Positions 39,256 through 52,441 of a stretch of 64,000 nucleotides of DNA are shown here, piece by piece. The position numbers and the translations under genes are program-made. The stretch covers positions 2,480,001-2,544,000 of the forward strand of contig NC_008048.1 in NCBI RefSeq assembly GCF_000013985.1, written 5' to 3'. Below the pieces are notes generated by a model that saw only the letters and a program-made list of their open reading frames with translations, was not told the DNA's origin and made no database searches. Numbering within the stretch: the stretch's first letter is position 1; each line of letters opens with the position of its first letter. The DNA comes from Sphingopyxis alaskensis RB2256 (GTDB lineage Bacteria; Pseudomonadota; Alphaproteobacteria; Sphingomonadales; Sphingomonadaceae).

Positions 39256-41412
39256 TCAAGGCCGATAGAAGCGCGCGCCGCTGGCCCTCAGCGCCGCCGG
39301 GTCGAACAGCACGGGCTTGAGCTGATGGCGCACGAACAGCGGCGCCTGATCGTTATAATGCGGGCTGTCGGGGCGCGTGGTCGCCGCGCCAAAGGGCTGG
39401 ATCGATTCGGAGCGGACGCGCCCGCCCCGGTCCCACGTCACGAACATGATGAAGCTGTCGCCGTGGCGGACCTTCAGCCGCCCGTCGGGCTCCTCGTCCC
39501 ACAGGGTCGATGCGCGCACCGTGTCGTTGCCGCCGTCGAGCGGCAGGTCGATGCGGTTCGGCCCCTCACCGTGGCGCAGACGGAGCACCGTCCCGAGCCT
39601 GGGGTCGAGCCCGCCGAAATGCTCCTGCAGATGCGCAACGACGTCGCGCAAGACCTCCTGCGGATCGGGCGGCGCGCGGCGCTGGTAATGCCGGCCGTTC
39701 GCGGGGCGCAACACCATCAGCGCGAGCGCGTCGCCCTTGCCCCTTCCGTCGAGCGTCCAATCCCATTTTCGGAGCAGCGCCTGTGCCTGCGCGAGCGCCC
39801 GATCATCCTTGGTATCGAGCGCAAGCAGCCGGTCGATCCACGCCTTCGCATAGCCGGTGCGCGCATAGGCGGTGTCATATTTGATCGCCTTCAGCCGCGC
39901 TCCGTCGATCGGACCCGACGCCTCGAACAGCTCGATCAGCCGCACCGCGCGGTTGGTCATGTCGTCCTCGATGCCGAGCAGCGGTGAGAATGCGGCGGCA
40001 TCGAGCTCGTCGCCCGGCCCCGCCGCGACCCACGGCGTGTTGTTCGCGTTCATCACATAGCCCGAGCGGGGATTGACGAGCGCAGGCACGCGGTCGAAGG
40101 GCAATGTCCTGGTCCACAGCGCCGCCGAGGTGTCGCCGGGCAGCACGCCGCGCCAGTCGAACCCTGCGGGCCGGTCGGGGAACATCGCATTATAGAAAAG
40201 GCCGATATTGCCCTTGGCGTCGGCATAGACGAAATTGGTCGCGGGCACACCCTGCCCCGCCATCGCCGCACGCCATTGGGCAAAATCCCTGGCCTTGTTC
40301 AGCCGGTAATATTGGGTGACCATCTTGGCCTGATCCTGCCCCGCATAGCGGATCGCAAAGGCGCCCTTGTCGTTCTTCACGACGGGTCCATGCACCGACC
40401 GATAGATGGTGCGCGGGACGGGCAGGACAAAGGGACCGACCTTGACCTTGAGCCAGATGCGCTTTTCCTCGAGCGGGCGCCAGCCGCCGTCGAAGCGGTA
40501 TTTCTCGCCGCTCGCGTCGAGCACGAGCCTGTAGACGTCGATCAGGTCGGGCCGGTTCACCGTATTGGTCCAGCCGAGATATTTATTGTGACCAAGGAAG
40601 GGATAGGGCGAGCCGGGGAAGGTCGCCCCCGCGAAATCCCAGCCTTCTTCCGAATGGACGACCAGTTCGTACCAGGCGACGCCGCCGGTCCACGGCTGGT
40701 GCGAATTGGAGACGAGCCGCGTCGCCCCATCGGTCGAGCGCGCGGGTGCGACCGCCATCGCGTTCGATCCGTTGTCGGCCGGGTCACGGCCGACCGGCGT
40801 CAGCGCGCGCGGCACCAGCTTGCCGGTGGCGTCAAGCGCGGGGCCGCCCTCGCGACCGATCGGCGTGCCTTCGACGAGCGATCCCAGCACCGAATCGAGC
40901 CCGAAGAAAAAGGGTGAGCGGAGGACGAAGCCCGCAACGACGTCTTCGCCCGTCACCGGGAACAATGCCGACAGCCGCACCTCGTCCGGGTGTTTCTCGG
41001 CATAATGGTTGAGGCCGGCGGCATAGGCGGTGAACAACGCGCGCACGTCGGCGGGCAGGCGCGGCCAGTCGCGCTTCGCGGTGGCGCGTACACCGAGCAG
41101 CGCCTCGGCATAATCGACCTTGGCGCCCTCCGGCCCGAGCATCGCCCCGGCGCGCCCGCGCGTCATCGCCAGCACTTCCTGCAAGGTCGAAAAATCATCC
41201 TCGGCGTGCGCATAGGCGACGCCATAGGCGACGTCGGCGTCGGTCTTTCCAAAGATATGCGGCACGCCGAACTTGTCACGCGCGATGCGCACATCGGCGG
41301 GCTTGAAGGCGGGCGCCTGCGGCGCCTCGGCAGTGAGCGGTTCCCACAGCGCGAGCGACGCGGCGACAACAAGCAGAAGCAACAGGAATCCCGGAAAAAT
41401 CCGTCGCAACAT
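39256..41412 (-). CDS. penicillin-acylase-type Ntn-hydrolase
   Basis: 718 residues. A membrane or signal segment (about 6-26) targets it to the periplasm. The precursor is expected to cleave at Gly215-Ser216 in ADNGSNAMAVAP, exposing the catalytic N-terminal Ser of the beta subunit. Family motifs such as FAGATFPGSPYPFLGHNKYLGW and NFVYADAKGNIGL are present. Relatives cleave acylated homoserine lactones, lipopeptides or penicillins, so substrate is not assignable. It has a GAGG site. It lies 95 bp upstream of the M16 protease gene on the same strand. Confidence 0.9.
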   Translation of the reverse strand: MLRRIFPGFLLLLLVVAASLALWEPLTAEAPQAPAFKPADVRIARDKFGVPHIFGKTDADVAYGVAYAHAEDDFSTLQEVLAMTRGRAGAMLGPEGAKVDYAEALLGVRATAKRDWPRLPADVRALFTAYAAGLNHYAEKHPDEVRLSALFPVTGEDVVAGFVLRSPFFFGLDSVLGSLVEGTPIGREGGPALDATGKLVPRALTPVGRDPADNGSNAMAVAPARSTDGATRLVSNSHQPWTGGVAWYELVVHSEEGWDFAGATFPGSPYPFLGHNKYLGWTNTVNRPDLIDVYRLVLDASGEKYRFDGGWRPLEEKRIWLKVKVGPFVLPVPRTIYRSVHGPVVKNDKGAFAIRYAGQDQAKMVTQYYRLNKARDFAQWRAAMAGQGVPATNFVYADAKGNIGLFYNAMFPDRPAGFDWRGVLPGDTSAALWTRTLPFDRVPALVNPRSGYVMNANNTPWVAAGPGDELDAAAFSPLLGIEDDMTNRAVRLIELFEASGPIDGARLKAIKYDTAYARTGYAKAWIDRLLALDTKDDRALAQAQALLRKWDWTLDGRGKGDALALMVLRPANGRHYQRRAPPDPQEVLRDVVAHLQEHFGGLDPRLGTVLRLRHGEGPNRIDLPLDGGNDTVRASTLWDEEPDGRLKVRHGDSFIMFVTWDRGGRVRSESIQPFGAATTRPDSPHYNDQAPLFVRHQLKPVLFDPAALRASGARFYRP

Positions 41413-41562
41413 CACTGGTCCTCTTCGCTTCGGCTCCCGCGGCATCTGTGGCGGCCATGTCGTCCAATGGCAAGCCGATGTCGTTCGTCGAGCCCGATTT
41501 GCGGACGGGCTGGAGGCAGCTATGCAGGACGCAGGTCGTCAAACAACGGGGATTATCGAACG

Positions 41563-43137
41563 ATGCGCATGAAAACACTGCTTCTTTCCGCTTGCCTGTC
41601 GCTCGCCTTCACGCCCGGCGCGATGGCGCAAACCGTGATCGGGTCGGGCGTTGTCCCGGCGAACGCCGCGAACAGCGCCGAACGCGCGATCGGCTTCGCA
41701 TCGCGCGCGCCGACGGGCGCCGCGCTCGTCATTGTGATGACCGACGCCGCGCTGCCGCCGCTCGATGGCGTCGCGCTCTCCGCGCCCGAGCGGCAGGCAG
41801 TCGAGGCCGCGATCGCCGCCGCGAGCTTCGACGGCAAGGCGGAATCGACGCTGTCGCTGCGCGGCATCGGCGCGCATCCGCGCATCCTGCTCGTCGGCGC
41901 CGGGCCGGCGCCCTCGTCGCTCGCGCTCGCCGAAGCGGGCGGCAAGGCGGCGCAGGAGATGAAGGGCGAGGCGCATCCCGTGGCGATCGCCGGCGCCTTT
42001 GGCGACACCTCCGCCGCCGAGGTCGCTTATGGCTTCGCGCTCGGCCAATATCGTTTCGACCGCTACAAGACGGTCGACCGCAAGACGCCGCCCTCCGCCG
42101 CGGTCACGCTCGTCGGCGCCAATCCCTCGACCGCCGAGACCGCCTTTGCGACGCGCTGGCAGCCGCTCGTCGACGGCGTGCGCCTGTCGCGCGATCTGGC
42201 CAACGAGCCCGCGAACGTCATCTACCCCGAAAGCTTCGTTGCGCGCGTGCGTGCGGCGTTCGCGGGCGTTCCGGGCGTCAGCATCGAGGTGCTCGACGAA
42301 GCGGCGATGCGGCGGCTCGGCATGGGCACGCTCGTCGGCGTGGGCCAGGGCAGCCCGCGCGGCTCGCGCCTGCTCGCGGTGCGCTACCGCGGCGTGGGTG
42401 CGCCCGCCGCACCGCTGGCGTTCGTCGGCAAGGGCATCACCTTCGATTCGGGCGGCATTTCGCTCAAACCCGGCACGGGCATGTGGAACATGAAGGGCGA
42501 CATGTCGGGCGCCGCGTCGGTCGTCGGCGCGGCGCTGTCGCTCGCCAAGTCGCGCGTGCCGGTGCATGTCGTCGCGGTCGCGGCGCTTGCCGAGAATATG
42601 CCCGACGGCAACGCGCAGCGTCCGGGCGACGTCGTGCGCACCCTGTCGGGCAAGACGATCGAGATGCTGAACAGCGACGCCGAGGGCCGCCTCGTCCTCG
42701 CCGACGCTAATGAATATGTCGCGCGCGAATATAAGCCGCGCGCGATCGTCAATATCGCGACGCTCACCGGGTCGATCGTCGGTGCACTCGACGACCGATA
42801 TGCGGGCCTCTTTTCGCGCGATGACGAGCTTGCCGCCGCGCTGCTCGCCGCCGGAACCGCCAGCGGCGAGGAGCTGTGGCGGATGCCGCTGCACCGGGAT
42901 TATGCCGACAAGCTCAAATCGGACATCGCCGACATCCGCAACATCGCGGCGGGCCAGGGGCCGGGCGCGAGCCTCGGCGCGCATTTCATCGGCTTCTTCG
43001 TCGATGAGGACATGCCATGGGCGCATCTCGACATCGCAGGCGTCAACCGCAGCGAATCGGCAAGCCCGCTCGTGCCTAGGGGGATGACGGGCTTCGGCGT
43101 GCGTCTGCTCGACCAGCTGGCGCGCGGCGGGGAGTAG
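41563..43137 (+). CDS. leucyl aminopeptidase, family M17, exported
   Basis: 524 residues with a signal peptide (MRMKTLLLSACLSLAFTPGAMAQ). The cytosolic-aminopeptidase catalytic motifs are intact: VGKGITFDSGGISLKP and NSDAEGRLVLADA. M17 enzymes need two metal ions and remove N-terminal residues. Most are cytosolic, so the signal peptide is notable and suggests a periplasmic role. The first ATG at 41563 or the second at 41569 could be used. The gene is divergent from the acylase gene (150 bp). Confidence 0.92.
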   Translation: MRMKTLLLSACLSLAFTPGAMAQTVIGSGVVPANAANSAERAIGFASRAPTGAALVIVMTDAALPPLDGVALSAPERQAVEAAIAAASFDGKAESTLSLRGIGAHPRILLVGAGPAPSSLALAEAGGKAAQEMKGEAHPVAIAGAFGDTSAAEVAYGFALGQYRFDRYKTVDRKTPPSAAVTLVGANPSTAETAFATRWQPLVDGVRLSRDLANEPANVIYPESFVARVRAAFAGVPGVSIEVLDEAAMRRLGMGTLVGVGQGSPRGSRLLAVRYRGVGAPAAPLAFVGKGITFDSGGISLKPGTGMWNMKGDMSGAASVVGAALSLAKSRVPVHVVAVAALAENMPDGNAQRPGDVVRTLSGKTIEMLNSDAEGRLVLADANEYVAREYKPRAIVNIATLTGSIVGALDDRYAGLFSRDDELAAALLAAGTASGEELWRMPLHRDYADKLKSDIADIRNIAAGQGPGASLGAHFIGFFVDEDMPWAHLDIAGVNRSESASPLVPRGMTGFGVRLLDQLARGGE

Positions 43138-43167
43138 GCCGGCCTGTCAGAAAAGGTCCAGCCGCTG

Positions 43168-43362
43168 TTACGTCAGGGACTGGGCCTTTCGTTCGTTCGG
43201 GACGGGCATGGGAACCGCGGCGAACAGACGGTTCATGCGCTGCACGAGTTCGCTGGAAAGCCCCTTTCTATACCGCCGCGCCTGAATGGCGAAATGGTGG
43301 GCCAAGACCAGCAACAGCGTAACGCCTTCGATCGCATAGGGATGTGAAAACAGGCCCGTCAT
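43168..43362 (-). CDS. hypothetical small membrane protein
   Basis: 64 residues with one hydrophobic segment (YAIEGVTLLLVLAHHFA) followed by a basic region. Starts at ATG 43362, which overlaps the stop of the upstream gene by 4 bp. The pair is unrecognised and may form a small membrane complex. Confidence 0.55.
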   Translation of the reverse strand: MTGLFSHPYAIEGVTLLLVLAHHFAIQARRYRKGLSSELVQRMNRLFAAVPMPVPNERKAQSLT

Positions 43363-43784
43363 TTCGTTCGATCTCCATCCTTGGCCAGCTCCTTTGCGAT
43401 TTCGGCAATCTGACGCAAGATTTCGATTTCGCGCGAAGCGTGGTTGCTGTCGGAAACCGATCTCCAACCGATATAGGCGGCCCCGACCATCGGGACCAGC
43501 AGCACGGGCGATGCCGCGATGGAAAAGGCCCCGACAAGCGCCGAACCGAAAACGCCGACACTCAGGCCGATGCCGCCGATCCGGAACATGTCGCGCGGGT
43601 TTGTTCGTTTTGCGCCCAGACTCTCCGCGCGCCGCTGCAATTTGCGTAGCGCGTCCTGAACCTGCCCTATGTGTTCCGGGTCATTGATGCCGCGCAGGGC
43701 GGCGCGAACATTCTGCCGGAACCTATAGGAATCGATCTTGTCGCGAATATCCTCCAGTTCCTCTGGCGTCGCCTCGCCGTTCAT
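43359..43784 (-). CDS. hypothetical protein with coiled coil and two membrane segments
   Basis: 141 residues. The N-terminus is charged and helical (EELEDIRDKIDSYRFRQNVR, QDALRKLQRRAESL), two hydrophobic segments lie in the middle (GIGLSVGVFGSALVGAF and PVLLVPMVGAAYIGW), and the C-terminus is a charged coiled-coil-like helix (SREIEILRQIAEIAKELAK). I do not recognise the family. Its stop overlaps the start of the next small gene by 4 bp. It is divergent from clpB. Confidence 0.6.
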   Translation of the reverse strand: MNGEATPEELEDIRDKIDSYRFRQNVRAALRGINDPEHIGQVQDALRKLQRRAESLGAKRTNPRDMFRIGGIGLSVGVFGSALVGAFSIAASPVLLVPMVGAAYIGWRSVSDSNHASREIEILRQIAEIAKELAKDGDRTK

Positions 43785-43852
43785 GGCTTCGGTGAACTGC
43801 GCGATGAGGCATGAGGAGGTGTTCGCTCATGCCGCCTTTATCGCTGTATCAC

Positions 43853-43880
43853 CTTGCGAAGCAAAGCGTCGAGCCCTCTT
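43853..43880 (+). promoter_or_regulatory. candidate heat-shock (sigma-32-like) promoter of clpB
   Basis: CTTGCGA (43853-43859), then a 14-bp gap, then CCCTCTT (43874-43880), resembling the RpoH -35 CTTGAA and -10 CCCCAT-type elements. It precedes clpB, whose orthologues are heat-induced. The -10 match is weak. Confidence 0.4.
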
Positions 43881-43900
43881 GTGTTGCCAAAAAGCAACAC
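43881..43900 (+). other. 7-bp perfect hairpin in the clpB leader
   Basis: gtgttgc (43881-43887), loop caaaaa, gcaacac (43894-43900). It sits just after the candidate promoter, 33 bp before the clpB ATG. No T-run follows. It could be an operator or a 5' mRNA structure. Confidence 0.5.
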
Positions 43901-43933
43901 TATCTTCGCTGGTGAGAAAGGGGCTTATCCACC

Positions 43934-46513
<2,580 letters not shown>

Positions 46514-46744
46514 CGCTGCGCCAGCCTTCTTCGTTGATCGTCAGTTGCTGCCGTTGACGCGCGCGCGTCATCGCCTCGGCGGTGTCGCGCGCATTCTGGT
46601 TGCCCTGCGCCCACGCCTGCTTCCACTGCTCATTGGTGCGGCACACACGCGCCTTCTTCACCCACGAGCCAATCTCCTCGATCTTGCGGCACTTGATATA
46701 CAGCACGCCGCTCCACAGGCCTTGATCCCGGCATCGGTTCATCT

Positions 46745-49700
46745 TCATTTCAAGTCCTCTTCGGGTTGTGCTGACGGCGCGGCGTTGCGGCGCATCAGCA
46801 GATAGGCGGCGGGAATGACGAACATCGAAAGCAGCGGCGCCGTGATCATGCCGCCGATCATCGGAGCGGCGATCCGGCTCATCACCTCCGAACCGGTCCC
46901 CGTTCCGATCAGAATCGGGAAAAGCCCCGCCAATATGACCGCGACGGTCATCGCCTTGGGGCGGACGCGCAGAAGCGCCCCTTCGCGCACGCCCGCCGCG
47001 ACGTCACCGTCGGTGCGCGCAGCGAGCGCTTGCTTGAGGTAGATCAGCATCACCACGCCGAATTCCGCCGACACCCCGGCCAGCGCGATGAAGCCGACGG
47101 CGCTGGCGACCGACTGGTTATATCCAAGCAGATAGAGCAGCCACAATCCGCCAGTGAGCGCGAAAGGCAGGGTGCCCATGATCAGAAGGGCCTCATCTAG
47201 ACGCCGGAACGTCAGATAGAGCAGTCCCAGGATGACCGCGAGCGTCACCGGAACGACGATCTTCATCCGCTCGGTGGCGCGGACCAGAAATTCGAACTGG
47301 CCGGTGTAGGAGACACTGACCCCTGGCGGCAATTTGACCTCACGTGCGATCGCCGTCTGCATATCCTGAACCAGCGTCTGCAAGTCACGTCCGCGGCCGT
47401 CGACGTAAATCCAGGTCACCGGGCGGCCATTCTCGCTGCGCAGCATCGGCGGGCCGTCAGTGATGCGGACGTCGGCGACGGTGCCGAGCGTGATCTGCTG
47501 GCGCGAGGGCGTCAACACGGGCAGGTTGATGATCTCGTCGAGACTGTCACGGATTTCCCGCGGATAGCGGACGCTGATCGGATAGCGCGCCAGTCCCTCG
47601 ACCGTTTGTCCGATCGTCTCGCCGCCGATCGCGCCCGCGATGATCGTCTGGACGTCGGCGATATTCATGCCGTAGCGCGCCGCCGCCGCGCGATCGATCT
47701 GGACATCGATATAACGGCCGCCTGTCAACCGTTCGGCGAGCGCCGACGCCACCCCCGGCACCTTTCTGACGACGTCCTCGATCTGCCTGGCGCTTACATC
47801 GATCGCCTTGAGATCGGACCCGGCGACCTTGATCCCGATCGGGCTCTTGATTCCCGTCGCCAGCATGTCGATCCGATTGCGGATCGGTGGCACCCAGAAA
47901 TTGGCGAGCCCCGGAACGCGCACGCGCGCATCGAGTTCCTCGATCAGTTTTTCCTGCGTCAACCCTGCGCGCCATTCGCTTTCGGGTTTGAACTGGATCG
48001 TCGTTTCGAACATTTCGATCGGTGCCGGATCGGTTGCGGTGTCGGCGCGTCCGGCCTTGCCGAACACGCGCTCAACCTCGGGCACCGTCTTGATGAGGCG
48101 GTCGGTCTGCTGGAGCAGCTTTCCTGCTTCAGCCACCGAAATCCCGGGCAGCGCCGAGGGCATATAGAGAAGATCCCCTTCGTTCATTTGCGGCATGAAT
48201 TCGCCGCCCAGCCGCGCCATCGGCCAGAGGCTGGTCGCAAAGACCAGCGCCGCGATCAGCAGCGCCTGTTTCGGACGCGCGAGCACCCAATCGAGACCGG
48301 GGCGATAGAGGCGGGTCAGCCAGCGATTGATCGGGTTGGCATTCTCGTCAGGAATCTTGCCGCGGATCAGCCAGCCCATCAGCACCGGCACGAGGGTGAT
48401 CGACAGCAGCGCCGCCGCCGCCATCGCATAGGTTTTGGTGAACGCCAGCGGCGCGAACAGGCGCCCCTCCTGACCCTGCAGCGCAAAGATCGGGATGAAC
48501 GAGAAGGTGATGATGAGCAGGCTCAGGAACAGCGCCGGGCCGACCTCGGCCGCCGCGCCGGTTATCACGCGCCACCGTTCGGCTCCTTCCAGTTTGTCGT
48601 CCGGGTTTTCGTGGGTCCAACGCTCGATATGCTTATGGGCATTCTCGATCATGACGACCGCGGCATCGACCATCGCGCCGATCGCGATCGCGATGCCGCC
48701 GAGCGACAGGATATTGGCGTTCAGACCCTGCGCGCGCATCGCGATGAAGGCGATCAATATGCCGAGCGGCAACGTCAGGATTGCCACCAGCGCCGAGCGC
48801 GCGTGCCACAGGAACAACCCGCAGACCAGCGCGACAATCACAATTTCCTCGATCAGTTTCGACGAGAGGTTTTCAACCGCGCGGTCGATCAGTCCCGACC
48901 GGTCGTAAGTGGTGACGATTTCGACCCCGGCGGGCAGACTTGCCTTCAGGCTATCCAGCTTGGCGCGGACATTCTCGATGACTTCGCGGGCATTTTTGCC
49001 CTGCCGCATCACGATCACGCCGCCGACCACCTCACCTTCGCCGTCAAGCTCGGCGATACCGCGCCGCATCTCGGGGCCGATCTGGACCGTCGCGATGTCG
49101 CCGACGGTGACCGGCACCCCGCCGGCGGCGGTACGGATGGGGACCGCGCGGAAATCGTCGAGCGTTTTCAGGTAACCACTGGCGCGAACGATATATTCGG
49201 CCTCGGCCAGTTCGACGGTCGCGCCGCCAGCCTCTTGATTGGCGGCCGTCAAGGCGTCGCTGACCTCGCGCACCGTCACACCATAGGAGGCCAGCTTCTG
49301 CGGATCGAGGACGATCTGATATTGCTTGACCATCCCGCCGATCGTCGCAACCTCAGCGACGTCGGGAACGGCTTTCAATTCGTAGCGCAGGAACCAGTCC
49401 TGGATCGAACGCAATTCCGCCAGATCGTGGCGACCGCTCTTGTCGACCAGCGCATATTCATAGACCCAGCCGACGCCGGTGGCATCGGGACCGATCGACG
49501 CCGTCGCGCCGTCGGGCAATTTTCCCTGCACCTGGCTCAGATATTCGAGCACCCGGCTCCGCGCCCAATAGAGATCGGTGTCATCGTCGAACAGCACATA
49601 GACGAAACTGTCGCCGACAAAGCTATAACCGCGCACCACGCGCGCGCCCGGCACCGACAGCATCGTCGAACTGATCGGATAGGTCACCTGATCCTCGACG

Positions 49701-49879
49701 ATCCGCGGCGCCTGACCCGGATAGGTGGTGCGGATGATGACCTGCACGTCCGACAGATCGGGGATGGCGTCGACGGGCGTCGTCCGCACCGCGGCGATCC
49801 CGACAAGCGTCAGGATCAGCGCCGCGGCGACGACCAGCCCGCGCGCGGCGACCGAGGCGCGAATGATCCGCTTGATCAT
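46745..49879 (-). CDS. cusA: CusA-type RND copper/silver efflux pump
   Basis: 1044 residues, inner-membrane proton-driven pump of the HME-RND family. The N-terminus [17 protein letters not shown] and the [20 protein letters not shown] segment are CusA-like. The three methionines that bind Cu(I)/Ag(I) in E. coli CusA are present at the same positions, M573 (LLYMPS), M623 (IEMFETT) and M672 (RIDMLATG). This supports Cu/Ag rather than Zn/Co/Cd specificity. The ATG overlaps cusB by 4 bp. Confidence 0.93.
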   Translation of the reverse strand: MIKRIIRASVAARGLVVAAALILTLVGIAAVRTTPVDAIPDLSDVQVIIRTTYPGQAPRIVEDQVTYPISSTMLSVPGARVVRGYSFVGDSFVYVLFDDDTDLYWARSRVLEYLSQVQGKLPDGATASIGPDATGVGWVYEYALVDKSGRHDLAELRSIQDWFLRYELKAVPDVAEVATIGGMVKQYQIVLDPQKLASYGVTVREVSDALTAANQEAGGATVELAEAEYIVRASGYLKTLDDFRAVPIRTAAGGVPVTVGDIATVQIGPEMRRGIAELDGEGEVVGGVIVMRQGKNAREVIENVRAKLDSLKASLPAGVEIVTTYDRSGLIDRAVENLSSKLIEEIVIVALVCGLFLWHARSALVAILTLPLGILIAFIAMRAQGLNANILSLGGIAIAIGAMVDAAVVMIENAHKHIERWTHENPDDKLEGAERWRVITGAAAEVGPALFLSLLIITFSFIPIFALQGQEGRLFAPLAFTKTYAMAAAALLSITLVPVLMGWLIRGKIPDENANPINRWLTRLYRPGLDWVLARPKQALLIAALVFATSLWPMARLGGEFMPQMNEGDLLYMPSALPGISVAEAGKLLQQTDRLIKTVPEVERVFGKAGRADTATDPAPIEMFETTIQFKPESEWRAGLTQEKLIEELDARVRVPGLANFWVPPIRNRIDMLATGIKSPIGIKVAGSDLKAIDVSARQIEDVVRKVPGVASALAERLTGGRYIDVQIDRAAAARYGMNIADVQTIIAGAIGGETIGQTVEGLARYPISVRYPREIRDSLDEIINLPVLTPSRQQITLGTVADVRITDGPPMLRSENGRPVTWIYVDGRGRDLQTLVQDMQTAIAREVKLPPGVSVSYTGQFEFLVRATERMKIVVPVTLAVILGLLYLTFRRLDEALLIMGTLPFALTGGLWLLYLLGYNQSVASAVGFIALAGVSAEFGVVMLIYLKQALAARTDGDVAAGVREGALLRVRPKAMTVAVILAGLFPILIGTGTGSEVMSRIAAPMIGGMITAPLLSMFVIPAAYLLMRRNAAPSAQPEEDLK

Positions 49880-51108
49880 TTCGCGTCACCAAGCGGGCGG
49901 ACGGCGATGCCGGTCAGGCTTGCTTCGGAATCGAGCAGGAACTGACCCGAGGCGACGATTTTTTCGCCAACCGTCAGCCCGCGCAAGATTTCGGTCTTGC
50001 CATCGCCCTCGCGCCCGGTTTGCACTTCGGCCGGATGATAGCGCCCATCGCCCGTGGCGAGCATGACGATGCTGCGGGTGCCGGTGCGGATGACCGCCTC
50101 GCTCGGCACCAACAGCGCCGGTTCGGCGTCGCCACCCAGCGTGACATTGGCGAACATGCCGGGGCGCAACCGGCCGCCACGATTGGGAAGCTCGATGCGG
50201 ACGGTGAGCGTCCGGCTGTCGCTTTGTATTGTTGGCAGGATCGCGATGACACGCCCGCCGAACGTCTCACCGGGAAAGGCGGTGAGCGTCGCGACCGCGC
50301 GTTGCCCGACCCGCACCGACGCGGCTTGCGCCTCGGGCAAGGCGGCGTGGAGCCAGACGCTGCCCAGTCCCGAGACCTCCGCAAGCGTTTGCCCCTGCGC
50401 CAGCGTCACTCCGGCGCGCGCGTCGAGCGACCGGACCACGCCGCCGATCGGCGACCGGATCGTCACCGTGCCGCTCGTCCGCCCCGTGCGATCGACCTGG
50501 GCGATGACCGTGTCGGCCATGCCCATCAGCCGCAGCCGCTGGCGCGCCGCCGCCGTCAGTTCGGGCTTGCCGAGCCGCTTGACGCTCAGATATTCGGTCT
50601 GTGCGCCGCCCCATTCGGGCGATTGCACATCGGCGATCGGCGTCCCGGCACGAATGACATCGCCCGGGGCCAGCCGATAGACGCGCTCGACGAAGCCGCC
50701 CGAGCGGGCCTGCACGATTGCAACGTCGCGTTCGTTGAAGTCGATCGTGCCGGTGACGTCGAAACTCGCCGCGAGGCTGCCCGTTTCGGCGGCGACGACG
50801 CGCATTCCCAGATTCTGCATCGCCGACGGATCGACCGAAATGCCTGAAGGAGCGCCGTTCGCGCCGCCTTCGTCGGCATATTTGGGTACAAGCTCCATAT
50901 CCATGAACGGCGATTTGCCGGGTTTTTCGAACTTCTGGTTCGGAAACATCGGGTCATAATAATAAAGGATTTTGCGCCCCTCATCGCTCGCCGCGCTCGA
51001 TGGGACATCGCTATCACGCTGGCCCAGCCAATATCCTCCGCCGCCCGCGATCAAGACGGCGGCCATTATTCCGGCGCGCCAGCGCGCCGCGGTTGAAACA
51101 TCGCTCAT
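49876..51108 (-). CDS. cusB: CusB-type membrane-fusion protein
   Basis: 410 residues. Periplasmic adaptor joining CusA to CusC. An N-terminal membrane anchor is followed by a heavy-metal-binding domain, [20 protein letters not shown], then MDMELVP (about 49-75). HlyD/lipoyl and beta-barrel domains follow. The Met residues near the N-terminus are in the region that binds Cu/Ag in E. coli CusB. It overlaps cusC and cusA by 4 bp each. Confidence 0.92.
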   Translation of the reverse strand: MSDVSTAARWRAGIMAAVLIAGGGGYWLGQRDSDVPSSAASDEGRKILYYYDPMFPNQKFEKPGKSPFMDMELVPKYADEGGANGAPSGISVDPSAMQNLGMRVVAAETGSLAASFDVTGTIDFNERDVAIVQARSGGFVERVYRLAPGDVIRAGTPIADVQSPEWGGAQTEYLSVKRLGKPELTAAARQRLRLMGMADTVIAQVDRTGRTSGTVTIRSPIGGVVRSLDARAGVTLAQGQTLAEVSGLGSVWLHAALPEAQAASVRVGQRAVATLTAFPGETFGGRVIAILPTIQSDSRTLTVRIELPNRGGRLRPGMFANVTLGGDAEPALLVPSEAVIRTGTRSIVMLATGDGRYHPAEVQTGREGDGKTEILRGLTVGEKIVASGQFLLDSEASLTGIAVRPLGDAK

Positions 51109-52334
51109 GGCTGTGTGTCCCCATAGGTAAATTGAATGCGAATCGCGTCGCGGGCAACGTCGGCTTCGCGCGCGAGCGCATCGACTTCGGCCTCGACCAG
51201 CGCGAGCGTCGAGAGCAGGGCCGTGCCGAGGTCGAGATTGCCGGCGGCATAGCTGTCGAGATCGAGTTGCGCGCGCTGCCTGGCAAGCGGTACCAGGGTT
51301 TTGCGGGCATTATCGAGTTGCTGATGATGCATGCGATGATCGGCGAGGTCCGAACTCAGTGCCGCGACGATTTCGCGTTCGACCGCCATTCGGGCGAAAC
51401 GCGCCCGCGACGCCTCGCTCGCGCGGGCGGCAATTTTGGGTTCCTGGCGGCGCTTGGGAAAAAGGGGGAGATCCACCGTAACGCCGAGGGTGACCAGATC
51501 GCCATAATTGGGTTCCCGGCGGCCATAGGCGCCGCTCACCGTCCAATCCGGGCGTTTGTCTGCTCGGGCGAGTTGGGTCTCGGCATCGGCCGCGACGATC
51601 TGGGCGTCGAAGGCGCGTAGCCGGGGCAGCGAAGCGAGCCCGGCTTTCAGCTTGTCGCCGTCGATGGTCGACGGCGGTGGCTCGCCCTGCACATCGGCCA
51701 ACGGATCGCCGGTAAAACGCACCAGCGTCGCCCGGGCGCGCGCGACTTCGGCCGCAAGCGCACTGCGCCGGTCGGCGATTGCCGCCCGCAATTGCGCGGG
51801 CTCGAGCGCCTGCGCCGGACGCGCGGATCGCGATGCCAGACGCGCCGTCACCGTCGATTGCAAGTCGTCGAGGCTTTCGTCGAGCAGATCGAGCTGGCTC
51901 AAGCGCCGCTTGGCGTAATGGAGATCGATCCAGGCAAGAGCCGTTCCCAGCGCGACATTCTGAATCTCGAGCGCCTGGTCGGCCTGCGCGATGCCAATGT
52001 CGGCCTGCGCGCGTGCGGCTCTTGCGCGGCGTTTGGCGGGGTTGATGAACTCCTGGCTGATTCCGACCACCTGCATGGTGAAATTATCGCGATTGAGCCG
52101 CCCGGCATCGGGCCCGGTCACCGGGAAGTCCTTGACGGCGAGATCAAGCTTCGGATCGGGCAGTCGATCCGCGGCGATGGCGGCCGATTGCGCGGCCGCA
52201 ACCCCCGCTTCGCTTCCTTGCAATTCGGGCGCGTGGCGCGCGGCGCGGTCGAGCGCTGCGTCGAACGACAATGGTTCGGCATAAAGCGGGGCGGTCAGCG
52301 GCATCAGCAGGACCACCGCAATCAAGATACGCAT
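51105..52334 (-). CDS. CusC-like outer-membrane efflux channel (TolC family)
   Basis: 409 residues. Signal peptide MRILIAVVLLMPLTAPLYA. The TolC-family OEP domains are present, with the repeated helix pattern RRARAARAQADIGIAQADQALEIQ and ARALVRF-type segments. It supplies the outer-membrane exit duct of the pump. ATG 52334 is preceded by an AAGGGGAA site. It overlaps cusB by 4 bp. No N-terminal lipobox is seen, unlike E. coli CusC. Confidence 0.88.
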   Translation of the reverse strand: MRILIAVVLLMPLTAPLYAEPLSFDAALDRAARHAPELQGSEAGVAAAQSAAIAADRLPDPKLDLAVKDFPVTGPDAGRLNRDNFTMQVVGISQEFINPAKRRARAARAQADIGIAQADQALEIQNVALGTALAWIDLHYAKRRLSQLDLLDESLDDLQSTVTARLASRSARPAQALEPAQLRAAIADRRSALAAEVARARATLVRFTGDPLADVQGEPPPSTIDGDKLKAGLASLPRLRAFDAQIVAADAETQLARADKRPDWTVSGAYGRREPNYGDLVTLGVTVDLPLFPKRRQEPKIAARASEASRARFARMAVEREIVAALSSDLADHRMHHQQLDNARKTLVPLARQRAQLDLDSYAAGNLDLGTALLSTLALVEAEVDALAREADVARDAIRIQFTYGDTQP

Positions 52335-52441
52335 GGCGTTCCCCTTGTTTCTCGGACGTGAGCGAAATCGTCCCTGGCGCGTAGCCAAGGGCGGCCACGG
52401 TCAGCCTCCCGGACGCGCGATGCGTTGGCGGGACGTCATCT

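Noticed and set aside
47606..49945. A long plus-strand open frame opposite cusA
   Set aside because: It runs the length of a confident RND pump gene, with composition typical of antisense high-GC frames and no motifs.
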